NCBI RefSeq assembly: GCF_030818695.1
Contig: NZ_JAUTAR010000001.1
Coordinates: 2,288,501-2,352,500, forward strand
Source: Chryseobacterium sp. SORGH_AS_0447
GTDB lineage: Bacteria > Bacteroidota > Bacteroidia > Flavobacteriales > Weeksellaceae
Direction: 5' to 3'
Length of the DNA: 64,000 nucleotides
Part shown: positions 55,524-64,000 of the stretch, one piece after another
Position numbering within the stretch: the stretch's first letter is position 1
Layout of the letters: each line of letters begins with the position of its first letter
Notes under the pieces: model-generated
What the model was told of the DNA's origin: nothing
Database searches by the model: none
Seen by the model: the letters and a program-made list of their open reading frames with translations, nothing else
Made by a program: the position numbers and the translations under genes

Positions 55524-57545
55524 ATGAACGATAAACTAGACCTACAATCTACCGATATAACCAGCCTTAAGATAGAAAAAATAACGGCTCTTTTCCCCAA
55601 CTGCGTTACCGAAACGGCAGAAGGCAAAAAGATCGATTTTGATTTGCTGAAACAGGAACTCTCTACCGAAATCGTAGAAGGCAATAAAGAGCGCTACCGA
55701 CTGGAATGGCCCGGAAAGCGCGAAGCTATTGTTACCGCCAATATTCCAACTACCAAAACTCTGCGGCCAGTGCGAGAAGATTCTGTAGATTTTGATACCA
55801 CCGAAAATATCTACATTGAAGGTGACAATCTGGAAGTACTTAAGCTCTTGCAGGAAAGCTACCTGAATAAGATTAAAATGATCTATATAGACCCGCCTTA
55901 CAATACGGGGAAAGACTTTGTGTATAAAGATAATTTTGCCAAAGCCGGTGAAGAAGAACTTTTTGAAAGCGGACAAAAAGACGAATACAACCAACGTTTG
56001 GTAGCCAACCCGGAAACAAACGGACGCTACCATTCTGACTGGCTTTCTATGATGTACCCAAGATTAAAGCTGGCAAGAAATCTTTTGACGGAAGATGGCG
56101 TTATTTTTATTTCTATTGATGATAATGAAGTTGATAATTTAAAAAAGATTGCTGATGAAGTTTTTGGAGAAGTAAATCGCTTAGGTGTTTTTCAATGGAG
56201 AAGACGTCAAACTACCGACAACAGAAATGAAAGTAGAGTGTCATTTGACCATGAATATATACTAGCATATTCAAAAACTGTTTTTGCAAAATTAAAAGGA
56301 AGGAAAATTGATGAAAGTAAATATACTAATCGTGACAATGATCCTAGAGGAGTATGGGCAAGTATAGATCTTTCAGGACTGGCTACGGCAAATCAAAGGC
56401 CAAATCTTCACTTTGATATAATTGATCCAAAGACAGGTAATAGCTATCCTCCTAATCCAAATAGAGGATGGTCGAAAAGCAAAGAAACAATAAAAAAAAT
56501 GATTGAAGAAGAAAGAATTTTGTTTCCTAGTAAACCTGGTGGAAGACCAAGGGAGAAAAAATTTCTTGCAGCACTTCAAAGTTCAGTAACTGGTTTTTCT
56601 ACATGGTTAGATTCAAAATTAACAGGTTTTAATACAGATGGTACGCGTGAGGTTACTGAACTAATGCAAGGTAAATTCTTTGATTTTCCTAAGCCATTAG
56701 CTTTATTATCATTACTAATAGAACAATGTTCATATGAAAATAATGATATTATTCTCGACTTCTTTTCCGGTTCTGCAACAACTGCCCACGCCGTTATGCA
56801 ACTTAATGCAAAAGATGGAGAAAATCGCAAATACATTATGGTGCAATTACCCGAAGCCACTGATGAAAAAAGCGAAGCCTACAAGGCGGGTTATAAAAAC
56901 ATTTGTGAGATTGGTAAAGAACGTATCCGTAGAGCTGCTAATAAAATAAAAGAGAATACTAAAAAGGAAATATTAGGATTGGATCTTGGAGAAAGTAGTA
57001 TTGGTTGGGCTACTATAGATGGGAACAAGAAAATAAAATCTATTGGTTCAAAGACTCTTTCCGAAGGAAGTAGAGATGAAATATCAAAAAACTCAACGAA
57101 TATTATTGAAAAAGAAATTATTAAAAATATTTCATTAGACTTAGGTTTTCGTGTCTATCGTTTAGATTCTTCCAATATGCAGGATGTGTATTACAAACCG
57201 CAGGATTATAACCAAGGTACGCTAGACCTTTTTGCAGACAATGTAAAAGAAGGTCGTACTGCGGAAGATCTGGTTACTCAGGTAATGCTCGATTGGGGAT
57301 TGCCATTGTCTTTACCCATAGAACGCAAAAACATTTCGGGCAAAGAAGTCTACGCCATAGCCGGAGATTCTCTGTATTGTTGTTTTGATGACGGTATTGA
57401 TGAAGATTTTGCTAAAGCAATAGCCCAAGAAAAACCATTGCGCATTGTTTTCAGAGATAGAGGTTTTAAAGATGATACCGCAAAAGAAAATGTGAAACAA
57501 CTGCTGAAACAGTTGAGTGTTGGGACAGAGATGAGGGTGATATAG
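55524..57545 (+). CDS. Type III Mod DNA methyltransferase with a Cas9-like RuvC-I insertion
   Basis: 673 residues. Motif IV is DPPY at 123-126, motif I is DFFSGS at 412-417, with the recognition domain between (about 210-390) in AT-rich DNA. This order is the beta class of N6-adenine methyltransferases used in type III systems; it also gives specificity to Res. At residues 480-537, between KERIRRAANKIKEN and LDLGFRVYRLDSSN, which are normally joined by a short linker, is a segment of about 58 residues. It begins KKEILGLDLGESSIGWATID and then KIKSIGSKTLSEG, the same order as the N-terminus of Cas9 in this window (ILGLDLGTNSIGWALI, then ILGMGSRII). D487 matches the RuvC catalytic Asp. The frame stays open. 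Confidence 0.93.
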   Translation: MNDKLDLQSTDITSLKIEKITALFPNCVTETAEGKKIDFDLLKQELSTEIVEGNKERYRLEWPGKREAIVTANIPTTKTLRPVREDSVDFDTTENIYIEGDNLEVLKLLQESYLNKIKMIYIDPPYNTGKDFVYKDNFAKAGEEELFESGQKDEYNQRLVANPETNGRYHSDWLSMMYPRLKLARNLLTEDGVIFISIDDNEVDNLKKIADEVFGEVNRLGVFQWRRRQTTDNRNESRVSFDHEYILAYSKTVFAKLKGRKIDESKYTNRDNDPRGVWASIDLSGLATANQRPNLHFDIIDPKTGNSYPPNPNRGWSKSKETIKKMIEEERILFPSKPGGRPREKKFLAALQSSVTGFSTWLDSKLTGFNTDGTREVTELMQGKFFDFPKPLALLSLLIEQCSYENNDIILDFFSGSATTAHAVMQLNAKDGENRKYIMVQLPEATDEKSEAYKAGYKNICEIGKERIRRAANKIKENTKKEILGLDLGESSIGWATIDGNKKIKSIGSKTLSEGSRDEISKNSTNIIEKEIIKNISLDLGFRVYRLDSSNMQDVYYKPQDYNQGTLDLFADNVKEGRTAEDLVTQVMLDWGLPLSLPIERKNISGKEVYAIAGDSLYCCFDDGIDEDFAKAIAQEKPLRIVFRDRGFKDDTAKENVKQLLKQLSVGTEMRVI

Positions 57546-57563
57546 AAATTTAATGATTTATAT

Positions 57564-58403
57564 ATGTCAGAAACTAATAAACCAGAAACTAAATTAGATT
57601 ATTTAATCGTCGGTGCTAATTGGGCTGCAATTGTAATAGTAACAATTGCAACTATTGCTTTAATTTGGGTCGTCTCAAGTTTAATTGGAAAAGAAACTAA
57701 AAATACTGCTCCAAAAGAAATTGTCATTAAATATATAATATCTGTTGATACTTCCTCAATAAAAATAAATAAAGATTCTGCTAATATAAAAGCAATAAAA
57801 GGTCTTGACGAAAATAACAAAAAGATTTTGAATGAGATCAATTCGTCTGTTGATGCTCAATATAAACGTATGGAGTCTATATTATCGGTGCAAGAGGATC
57901 GAAGCAAACTATTTTCTTATGGTGCTGGTTTTTTAGCAATTTTAGTTGCTATTGCTACATTTTTCGGATTTAAGTCAATTAATGAGATGAAAAAAGGTAC
58001 TATTGAAGCAGCAGAATATGAAGCTAAAAAAATTGCTGAGGAAAAAGCAAAAGAAGTTGCTCAAAAAGTTGCAGAAGAAAAAACCAAAGAGGAGCTGGTA
58101 AGTAGGCTGGATGGAATTAAAGTCGAATTAGAATCTTCTCTTACGTCTGATTTTCAGCGTAAACTTGATGAAAGAGAATTAAATGTATCAGATGAGTTTA
58201 TCAATTCAATGAGAGATGAATTCGATATAAAATTAAATAAATTAAGAGAAGAGCTTTCTAGCTTAAACGAGAATTCTATTCCAGTATATGCAGATCAATC
58301 TGCTGCTGAAAATACCAATGTTTTAACTGAAGCTGTTTCAGAAGAATTTGATGCACCTAACGATAACGAAAGTTTATATAACGATAATGATTTAAATAAC
58401 TAA
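57564..58403 (+). CDS. Membrane-anchored coiled-coil protein of the defence island
   Basis: 279 residues. Two transmembrane helices (about residues 14-40 and 114-133) bracket a short loop, and a long Lys/Glu-rich coiled coil follows (KIAEEKAKEVAQKVAEEKTK) to about residue 250, with an acidic end. No enzymatic motif. It starts 18 bp after Mod and ends 4 bp before the DGQHR gene. A membrane sensor or effector scaffold fits its position; no family recognised. Confidence 0.65.
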   Translation: MSETNKPETKLDYLIVGANWAAIVIVTIATIALIWVVSSLIGKETKNTAPKEIVIKYIISVDTSSIKINKDSANIKAIKGLDENNKKILNEINSSVDAQYKRMESILSVQEDRSKLFSYGAGFLAILVAIATFFGFKSINEMKKGTIEAAEYEAKKIAEEKAKEVAQKVAEEKTKEELVSRLDGIKVELESSLTSDFQRKLDERELNVSDEFINSMRDEFDIKLNKLREELSSLNENSIPVYADQSAAENTNVLTEAVSEEFDAPNDNESLYNDNDLNN

Positions 58404-58407
58404 TTTT

Positions 58408-59637
58408 ATGATAATGAAAGCTATAGAACTATACAGAAATAACGATCATATAATTTTAGTTACAGCAATAAAATTTAAAGATCTAAAAAATATCGTAAAA
58501 TTTACGCAGAGAATGTCATCAAACTGGTCTGATAAAATTTTTGAGAATGATGAAAGTTCTAAATTTTATCAGCGACAAACTAATGAAATCAGAGTTAAAA
58601 ATATAAAGAAATACATTTTAGAGACGCTATTAGAAAATAGTGAAACAGAAATACTTTTTCCCTCTTCTATGATTTTGAGTATAAATTCAGATCATAATGA
58701 ATTTACGAAAGATAAGTTTAATGTTGTTGATTTTGATTTACCTGGAGAACAGGAAAGCTGTTTAATCGTTGATGGTCAACATCGGATGAAAGCTATGTAC
58801 GAACTATATAAGGATCTAGAAAATAAGTTATTTGAAGAAAATAATCGCGAAAGAATTTTGAATTATAAATTTAATTGTACTATTTTATTTGGTTATGATA
58901 TTTGGGAACAAGCGAAAATATTTGCAAGTGTAAATTTCAATCAGAAACCGGTAGATAAATCTTTGTATTATGATATTTTTGGTGAAGTTCCTAAATCAGG
59001 AAAAGATGAAAAATTAAGTAATTTATATGTAGCACACGAATTAGGTAAATTTCTTAATTCATCTTCTAAATCACCCTTAAAGGGTTTCGTAAAGAATTTT
59101 ATTTCAAATAGTGGATTTATTTCCCAGGCTTTTCTAACTGAGCAAATTTTAACATTATTGAGTTCTAAAGGTGGATGGAATGATGTTGTTGAAGATTTTA
59201 AAAAAAATGAGCAGGAAAGATTAGATTTACACAAAAAGCTTCCTAAGGTATTTGTTGCTTATTTTAATACGATAAAAAACGAACTATCTGATTATTGGCC
59301 TAATTCTATCGAGAAAAAAGATTCTACAATTCTCACCAAGACAACAAGTTTGGGAGCATTCCTTCGATTATTAGGAAAAATAAATGAACTCTTTAAATTA
59401 GGATTATTTCCAAATTACGATAAAACGGATTTGAAAGATTTAACTTTAGAAGAATTAGAGGAGATTTTTAAAGATATTTTTAAGTCTTTTAATAAAAATT
59501 CTGTTGAAGGACAAGAGTTGTCTAAAAAGTACTTTGGTGAAGATAGTAATTACAAAGGTGGTGGATCAGTAGGATTACAAAGTAAGTTGTATAAAGAGCT
59601 TGCAAAGGAAATTGGAATACCTCTAGATAAAAACTAA
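58408..59637 (+). CDS. DGQHR-domain protein (DndB-like)
   Basis: 409 residues. D122-G-Q-H-R126 in LIVDGQHRMKAMYELYKD is the hallmark of the DGQHR family, which includes DndB, a regulator of phosphorothioate modification operons; these share the ParB/Srx-like fold. IFASVNFNQKPVDKSLYYDI is also typical. No dnd modification genes lie nearby. It sits 4 bp after the coiled-coil gene and 4 bp before the DUF262 gene. Role probably in sensing DNA modification or regulating this operon. Confidence 0.8.
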   Translation: MIMKAIELYRNNDHIILVTAIKFKDLKNIVKFTQRMSSNWSDKIFENDESSKFYQRQTNEIRVKNIKKYILETLLENSETEILFPSSMILSINSDHNEFTKDKFNVVDFDLPGEQESCLIVDGQHRMKAMYELYKDLENKLFEENNRERILNYKFNCTILFGYDIWEQAKIFASVNFNQKPVDKSLYYDIFGEVPKSGKDEKLSNLYVAHELGKFLNSSSKSPLKGFVKNFISNSGFISQAFLTEQILTLLSSKGGWNDVVEDFKKNEQERLDLHKKLPKVFVAYFNTIKNELSDYWPNSIEKKDSTILTKTTSLGAFLRLLGKINELFKLGLFPNYDKTDLKDLTLEELEEIFKDIFKSFNKNSVEGQELSKKYFGEDSNYKGGGSVGLQSKLYKELAKEIGIPLDKN

Positions 59638-59641
59638 TAAC

Positions 59642-61075
59642 TTGGAGAAAATAACCGCTCAAATCAAAAAGGTCATCAAAGTCTTGGATGACAAAATGGA
59701 AATCCCAAACTACCAAAGACCTTACCGCTGGACAGAAGATAATGTCCGTTTATTGTTAAAAGATATTACCCATAGCTGGAAGGAAGGAAAAAGTTCTTAT
59801 CGGATTGGAAGTGTAATCCTTAATAGTAAGGATGCAAAGCTTAATATCGTTGATGGTCAACAGCGTATCACTACTATTTTACTGATACTAAATTCTTTAG
59901 GTAGTGATGTTGGGTCTGTTTTAAGAGATTCATTACAATACAATCATCAGGATTCAATCAATTCTATTATTCGTAACAACAGTTTTATTGAATCTTGGTT
60001 ACAAGAAAATATAGGAAACGATGCAAATAGTTTCGAGAAATATATTTTAGAATATTGTGAATTTGTAGAAATCAAAGTGAGCGACCTTTCCGAAGCCTTC
60101 CAGATGTTTGATTCACAAAACGGTCGTGGTAAAGAGTTGGAAGCTTATAATCTTTTGAAAGCCTATCATATCCGGGCAATGGAAAGCAATACGTTTGAAG
60201 AGAAAATTGCTTGTGACAAAACCTGGGAGAGTGCTGCAAGATATCAATCAAATAAAGAAAGCAACCAAGTCTCAGATTTATTAAGACAGCTCATTAATGA
60301 GCAACTATACAGAACCCGTTTATGGAGTCGTAAAGAAACCGCATCAGAATTTAGTAAGAAAGAAATTAAAGAGTTTAAAGGAATTACAGTTAGTAAGAAT
60401 CATCCTATTGATTTTCCTTATCAAAATAAAGCACTATTGCAATACGTAATGCAGCATTATTTAAACTCACTGGGTATAACTGTAAATGGTGTTAAGTCAA
60501 GATTCAAGCAATCTTCGCCTGAGAAAATCAGTCCATTTGCTTTACTCAACCAAAACATTGTTAATGGAAAAGATTTTTTTGTTTATACAGAGACTTATGT
60601 TGAAATATACAAAAGGCTTTTTCATTCTGAATATGATGATATGAAGGAATTTAAAACGTTTCTTCAAACAAATTGTAAATATTCCGGTTCGCATCGTGAT
60701 GGAGATCAATATCTATTTGAACTTTATAAATCATTGATAATGCTGATGTTTGATAAGTTTGGAGAAGATGGTGTTGAGAAATATCATAAGATTTTATATC
60801 TCTTGGTTTACAGACTTCGTCTTGAAAAGGAACAAGTACGCTACGCAAGTGTTGCAGATTATCCTGTTCAGAACAAAGTATTCAATATCATAGAAAATGC
60901 TCAAACCTATTCTGATTTAATTCGATTGGAAAAAATGGCAAATAAAAAAGTAGTTTGTAAAAAAGGGGTTAAGAGAGTGATTGAGTTTTTTGATGGACAA
61001 CAAATAAAGCTGGAATCTTTTGATTCAAATAAAGTAAAATTAACTGATTTCAAATTAGTATACAATGTCAACTAA
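59642..61075 (+). CDS. DUF262 (GmrSD-like) protein without a clear HNH
   Basis: 477 residues from TTG at 59642, chosen because it is 4 bp after the previous stop and begins EKITAQIKKVIKVLDDKMEI, as in the family. The motifs YQRPYRWTEDNVRLLLKDI and VDGQQR (D71-R75) define the DUF262/GmrS NTPase-like domain. The C-terminal half lacks a recognisable DUF1524 HNH nuclease motif, unlike the next gene. It overlaps that gene by 11 bp. Type IV-like restriction of modified phage DNA is the family's known job. Confidence 0.8.
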   Translation: MEKITAQIKKVIKVLDDKMEIPNYQRPYRWTEDNVRLLLKDITHSWKEGKSSYRIGSVILNSKDAKLNIVDGQQRITTILLILNSLGSDVGSVLRDSLQYNHQDSINSIIRNNSFIESWLQENIGNDANSFEKYILEYCEFVEIKVSDLSEAFQMFDSQNGRGKELEAYNLLKAYHIRAMESNTFEEKIACDKTWESAARYQSNKESNQVSDLLRQLINEQLYRTRLWSRKETASEFSKKEIKEFKGITVSKNHPIDFPYQNKALLQYVMQHYLNSLGITVNGVKSRFKQSSPEKISPFALLNQNIVNGKDFFVYTETYVEIYKRLFHSEYDDMKEFKTFLQTNCKYSGSHRDGDQYLFELYKSLIMLMFDKFGEDGVEKYHKILYLLVYRLRLEKEQVRYASVADYPVQNKVFNIIENAQTYSDLIRLEKMANKKVVCKKGVKRVIEFFDGQQIKLESFDSNKVKLTDFKLVYNVN

Positions 61076-62897
61076 AAATCTAAATAAAAGCTTACAACAA
61101 ATTTTTCAAAGCAACTATATAGTTCCTCTTTATCAGAGAAATTATGCCTGGGGGCAAGATGAGATAGAACAGTTGCTTCAGGACTTGTATGAGAATTTTA
61201 AAAAGTTTGCAACCAATCCAACTTTAAATTACTTTATTGGAAGTTTAGTTGTTCTCAAAAGGAAAGACGAATTATATGAGGTAATTGATGGACAACAGCG
61301 ATTAACTACTTTATCTTTATTACTAAAAATATTGAATCTTGCAAAAGAACCAAAACTCTTTTACGAATCTAGACCTGAAGTAGAGTCTTTTTTTGATTCT
61401 TATTATAGAAATGGAAAAACAACGGAAGTTACTTTTGATTACAAAGTTTCTCATTTGGTTAATGCTGTAGATTTGCTGCAGCAATCTATTGTAAACCCTG
61501 ATGAAAAGATTCCACTGTATTTAGATCAAGTACTAAATTTAGAACCGTCATTTAGAAATTTCATTTATGAGAATGTAATTCTCGTCCGTGTAGAAATTCC
61601 ACAAGATACGGATGTCGCAAATTATTTTGAAATAATGAATAATCGAGGCGAGCAATTGCAGAAACACGAAATTCTAAAATCTTATCTGATGGAGACATTG
61701 AGAGATGAAAAAGGAAATTATTTTGAGAAACAACAAGATGAGTTTTCAAAAATTTGGGATGCTTGTTCACAGATGGATACGCATATTCAGAAATTATTTT
61801 CATCAGAAGAAAGACAGAAATACTTTGGAGAAAGTTATGATGAAATAAGACAAGTTGATTTTGAGAATGAGGAAACGCACTTTAAGAGCGGGTTTTCAAT
61901 CAATCAGGCATTGGGAAATACGACTAATAAAATAAATTCAGTTGAGATTGAAGATATTGATGACTCCGGAAGAGACCAATCTATCATTGATTTTCCAAAC
62001 TTTTTAATGCACATTTTTAAAGTAAAATATCAAACTTATAATGATAATGGAAATGAAACAGAAATCCCATTAAATGAAAAAGACTTGATTAGAGTTTACG
62101 AAGGTTTGAAAGATAGAATAGACGTGAAGGACTTTGTAAATGATTTACTTTATTACCGTACTGTTTTTGATAGGTTTATTGTAAAGGCTACAGATGAAGA
62201 AGCAGATGAAGAAAAATATAAATGGACTTTACAAAAGCCTTGCAAATACGATTATTATAAAAGAAATACTTCTAGTCTGAAATATAAAAATACTTTTGAA
62301 AATCAAGACAGATTAATCAAATCAATCTCACTCCTACAAGTTACATTCAGAAACAGAAAATATAAAAATTGGCTGCAGGAAATATTACTTTTCTTCTCGA
62401 ATAAAGAAAGATTTAATATAAGTATTTTAGATTACCAAGATTTTATTGATGGGATAATTTTAAATCATTTTGATGTAAATATAGACTCTTCCAAGTTTGA
62501 TGACGGTGTGAAAGTTCCACATTTTTTATTCAATTTTATTGATTATTTGTATTGGGTTCAAAGTCCTTCTGATTTTAAATTTACTTATCGTAATTCAGTT
62601 GAACATCATCTTCCGCAATCCTATAAGAACGAAATTAACGAGGATTTGCTAGATAATCTTGGAAACCTTTGTTTGGTTAGTAAGAATTCAAATTCTAAAA
62701 TGAATAATGAACATCCAACCGGAAAAGCGGCCATCGATGGAAAATATTATAGGCCAAATCTTCCTCCTAAACAGAAGACAATTTACAATATCACAAATAA
62801 AGAAAAAAAGTGGGGCAATGAAGAAATATTGACTCATAGAATTGAAATAACAGATTTATTGGAAAAAAGGGAAGCAATTTTAAGAACTTCATATTAA
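61065..62897 (+). CDS. DUF262/DUF1524 (GmrSD-like) nuclease
   Basis: 610 residues. NYIVPLYQRNYAWGQDEIEQ and IDGQQR (D75-R79) form the DUF262 domain. Near the C-terminus VEHHLPQSYKNEI (E513-H514-H515) and GNLCLVSKNSNSKMNN form the DUF1524 HNH motif. This is the full GmrSD-like pair on one chain, an NTP-dependent cutter of modified DNA such as glucosylated hydroxymethylcytosine or phosphorothioated DNA. It follows its nuclease-less relative in the same operon. Confidence 0.85.
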   Translation: MSTKNLNKSLQQIFQSNYIVPLYQRNYAWGQDEIEQLLQDLYENFKKFATNPTLNYFIGSLVVLKRKDELYEVIDGQQRLTTLSLLLKILNLAKEPKLFYESRPEVESFFDSYYRNGKTTEVTFDYKVSHLVNAVDLLQQSIVNPDEKIPLYLDQVLNLEPSFRNFIYENVILVRVEIPQDTDVANYFEIMNNRGEQLQKHEILKSYLMETLRDEKGNYFEKQQDEFSKIWDACSQMDTHIQKLFSSEERQKYFGESYDEIRQVDFENEETHFKSGFSINQALGNTTNKINSVEIEDIDDSGRDQSIIDFPNFLMHIFKVKYQTYNDNGNETEIPLNEKDLIRVYEGLKDRIDVKDFVNDLLYYRTVFDRFIVKATDEEADEEKYKWTLQKPCKYDYYKRNTSSLKYKNTFENQDRLIKSISLLQVTFRNRKYKNWLQEILLFFSNKERFNISILDYQDFIDGIILNHFDVNIDSSKFDDGVKVPHFLFNFIDYLYWVQSPSDFKFTYRNSVEHHLPQSYKNEINEDLLDNLGNLCLVSKNSNSKMNNEHPTGKAAIDGKYYRPNLPPKQKTIYNITNKEKKWGNEEILTHRIEITDLLEKREAILRTSY

Positions 62898-62900
62898 ATT

Positions 62901-64000
62901 ATGAAATTAATTAACAATATCAACAACCGCCTTATAGACGATCTCAAAGAGAACATCAAAAAGAAAAGCAAATTGGCCATTGCTGCTTCTTCCTTTTCCA
63001 TCTACGCTTTTGAAGCCTTGCGAAAAGAGTTGCAAAGTGTCGATGAGTTGCGTTTTATTTTTACATCTCCCAGTTTTCTGCAAGAGAATCTGAAGAAAGA
63101 AGTGCCTAAGTTTTTCATTCCACATCTTTTTAAGGAAGCGGATCTATGTGGTGGTGAGTTTGAGTTGCGTTTGAAAAATCAATTAACCCAAAGAGCAATA
63201 GCTCAGGAATGCAGCAAATGGGTTAAAGAGAAAGTTACTTTTAAATCTAATAAACAGACCAAATACCCAATGCAGGGGATGATTCATTCATCAGATAAAG
63301 AGGAGTCTTCGCTTGCCTGGAGTGGTATTAATAGTTTTACTTCTGCTGATTTGGGATTAACACCTAAAAAAGGATTTCCTACTTTAATTCAAAAAACTGA
63401 TTTCCCTACTAGCAAAGCTTATCTGGATTGGTTTAATCAGGTTTGGGAAGATGATGAAAATCTGGAAGAGGTGACTGAAAAAGTACAGCAATATTTTGAG
63501 AAGGCGTTTAAGGATAACAGTCCAGAGTTTATCTATTTTATTACATTATACAATATTTTCAACAATTTCCTTGATGATCTCAGTATAGATAATCTACCAG
63601 ATGACAGAGTAGGATTTAAAGATACTGTGGTTTGGAACAAGCTTTTTAATTTCCAGAAAGATGCCGTCATTGGAGCAATCAACAAACTCGAAAAATACAA
63701 AGGCTGTATTTTGGCAGACAGTGTGGGGTTAGGTAAAACATTTTCAGCTTTGGGAATTATTAAATATTACGAAATGCGTAATAAAGACGTTTTAGTGCTA
63801 TGTCCCAAAAAGCTGGAAGCCAACTGGAATACTTATCGTCATAATGATAAAACTAATATTTTAGCAAAAGACCGTTTCAATTATGATGTATTATTTCATA
63901 CCGATTTGTCTCGGGAATCCGGAATAAGCAACGGACGTAATCTTGCTAATGTGAACTGGGGAAATTACGGTTTAGTGGTGATCGATGAATCACATAACTT
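62901..64000 (+). CDS. PLD-type/SNF2 helicase, N-terminal part (runs off the window)
   Basis: The frame is open from ATG at 62901 to the window end (366 codons). The N-terminus KLAIAASSFSIYAFEALRKE and ELRFIFTSPSFL is the phospholipase D-like domain found ahead of a helicase in these proteins. The SF2 core follows: LADSVGLGKT (Walker A, K279-T280) and VVIDESHN (DESH at 362-365). The rest lies outside. It is 3 bp after the DUF262 nuclease gene, so it is part of the same operon. Such PLD-helicase fusions accompany restriction and defence genes. Confidence 0.85.
   Translation, partial: MKLINNINNRLIDDLKENIKKKSKLAIAASSFSIYAFEALRKELQSVDELRFIFTSPSFLQENLKKEVPKFFIPHLFKEADLCGGEFELRLKNQLTQRAIAQECSKWVKEKVTFKSNKQTKYPMQGMIHSSDKEESSLAWSGINSFTSADLGLTPKKGFPTLIQKTDFPTSKAYLDWFNQVWEDDENLEEVTEKVQQYFEKAFKDNSPEFIYFITLYNIFNNFLDDLSIDNLPDDRVGFKDTVVWNKLFNFQKDAVIGAINKLEKYKGCILADSVGLGKTFSALGIIKYYEMRNKDVLVLCPKKLEANWNTYRHNDKTNILAKDRFNYDVLFHTDLSRESGISNGRNLANVNWGNYGLVVIDESHN

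Noticed and set aside
56955..57137. Recent internal copy of this window's cas9 start pasted into mod
   Set aside because: Protein similarity is high over 16 residues but DNA similarity is only about 60 percent with different codons, so a recent local copy is ruled out.

Overview
The window looks like a chromosomal segment of a flavobacterium, most likely Chryseobacterium or a close relative in the Weeksellaceae. The reasons are a moderately AT-rich sequence, little sign of Shine-Dalgarno sites, several matches to the Flavobacteriia promoter pattern (TTG, 17-23 nt, TAnnTTTG), a 58-residue Hc1-type histone-like protein, a DUF6266 protein, and a type II-C Cas9 locus with 47-bp repeats. The genus is inferred from recall of such genomes; no search was run.

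Layout. 1-17.4 kb is mostly housekeeping: a glycoside hydrolase fragment, a P-loop kinase and an SLC45-like sugar transporter; an FAD oxidoreductase; a serine hydrolase; a sorbosone-dehydrogenase-like lipoprotein; an outer-membrane protein; the histone-like protein; an M28 peptidase; two RDD paralogues, one frameshifted; Tex; and YceI. Three tandem copies of a 228-bp repeat lie at 15.76-16.36 kb. 17.4-24.9 kb is a complete type II-C CRISPR-Cas locus: tracrRNA (minus strand), cas9, cas1, cas2 and an array of 17 repeats plus one truncated repeat. The tracrRNA complementarity, a leader-side promoter and a cas2-side terminator all say the array is read on the minus strand, toward cas2. 25-28.5 kb holds a TPR/AraC regulator and two secreted proteins.

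29.4-37.5 kb is the most unusual host locus. Five small RebB/R-body-like proteins, three of them near-identical tandem copies, are mixed with unknown partners, one of which is interrupted at an A10 tract. Next come an AT-rich two-gene module that looks like an effector and its immunity protein, and a convergent four-gene operon ending in a NarX/NarL-type two-component system. The putative effector begins with an Arg/Ser-rich amphipathic segment ending in RYFSS, which resembles a mitochondrial presequence. R-bodies of Paramecium endosymbionts are extending protein ribbons linked to killing of eukaryotes, so I propose an R-body-linked, mitochondrion-directed toxin as a hypothesis.

37.8-41.8 kb encodes a GH29 fucosidase and a GH35 beta-galactosidase. 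42.3-52.3 kb is accessory DNA: an excisionase-like HTH protein, a DUF6266 protein, a DUF1016 nuclease pseudogene, a 1606-residue CotH-like/LRR surface or fibre protein, and several decayed genes ending in a truncated one. From 52.4 kb to the window end there is a same-strand defence island: type III Res and Mod, a membrane coiled-coil protein, a DGQHR-domain protein, two DUF262 (GmrSD-like) proteins and a PLD-type SNF2 helicase cut by the window edge. The Mod protein carries an insertion of about 58 residues that copies the Cas9 RuvC-I signature (ILGLDLG..SIGWA), which I have not seen described.
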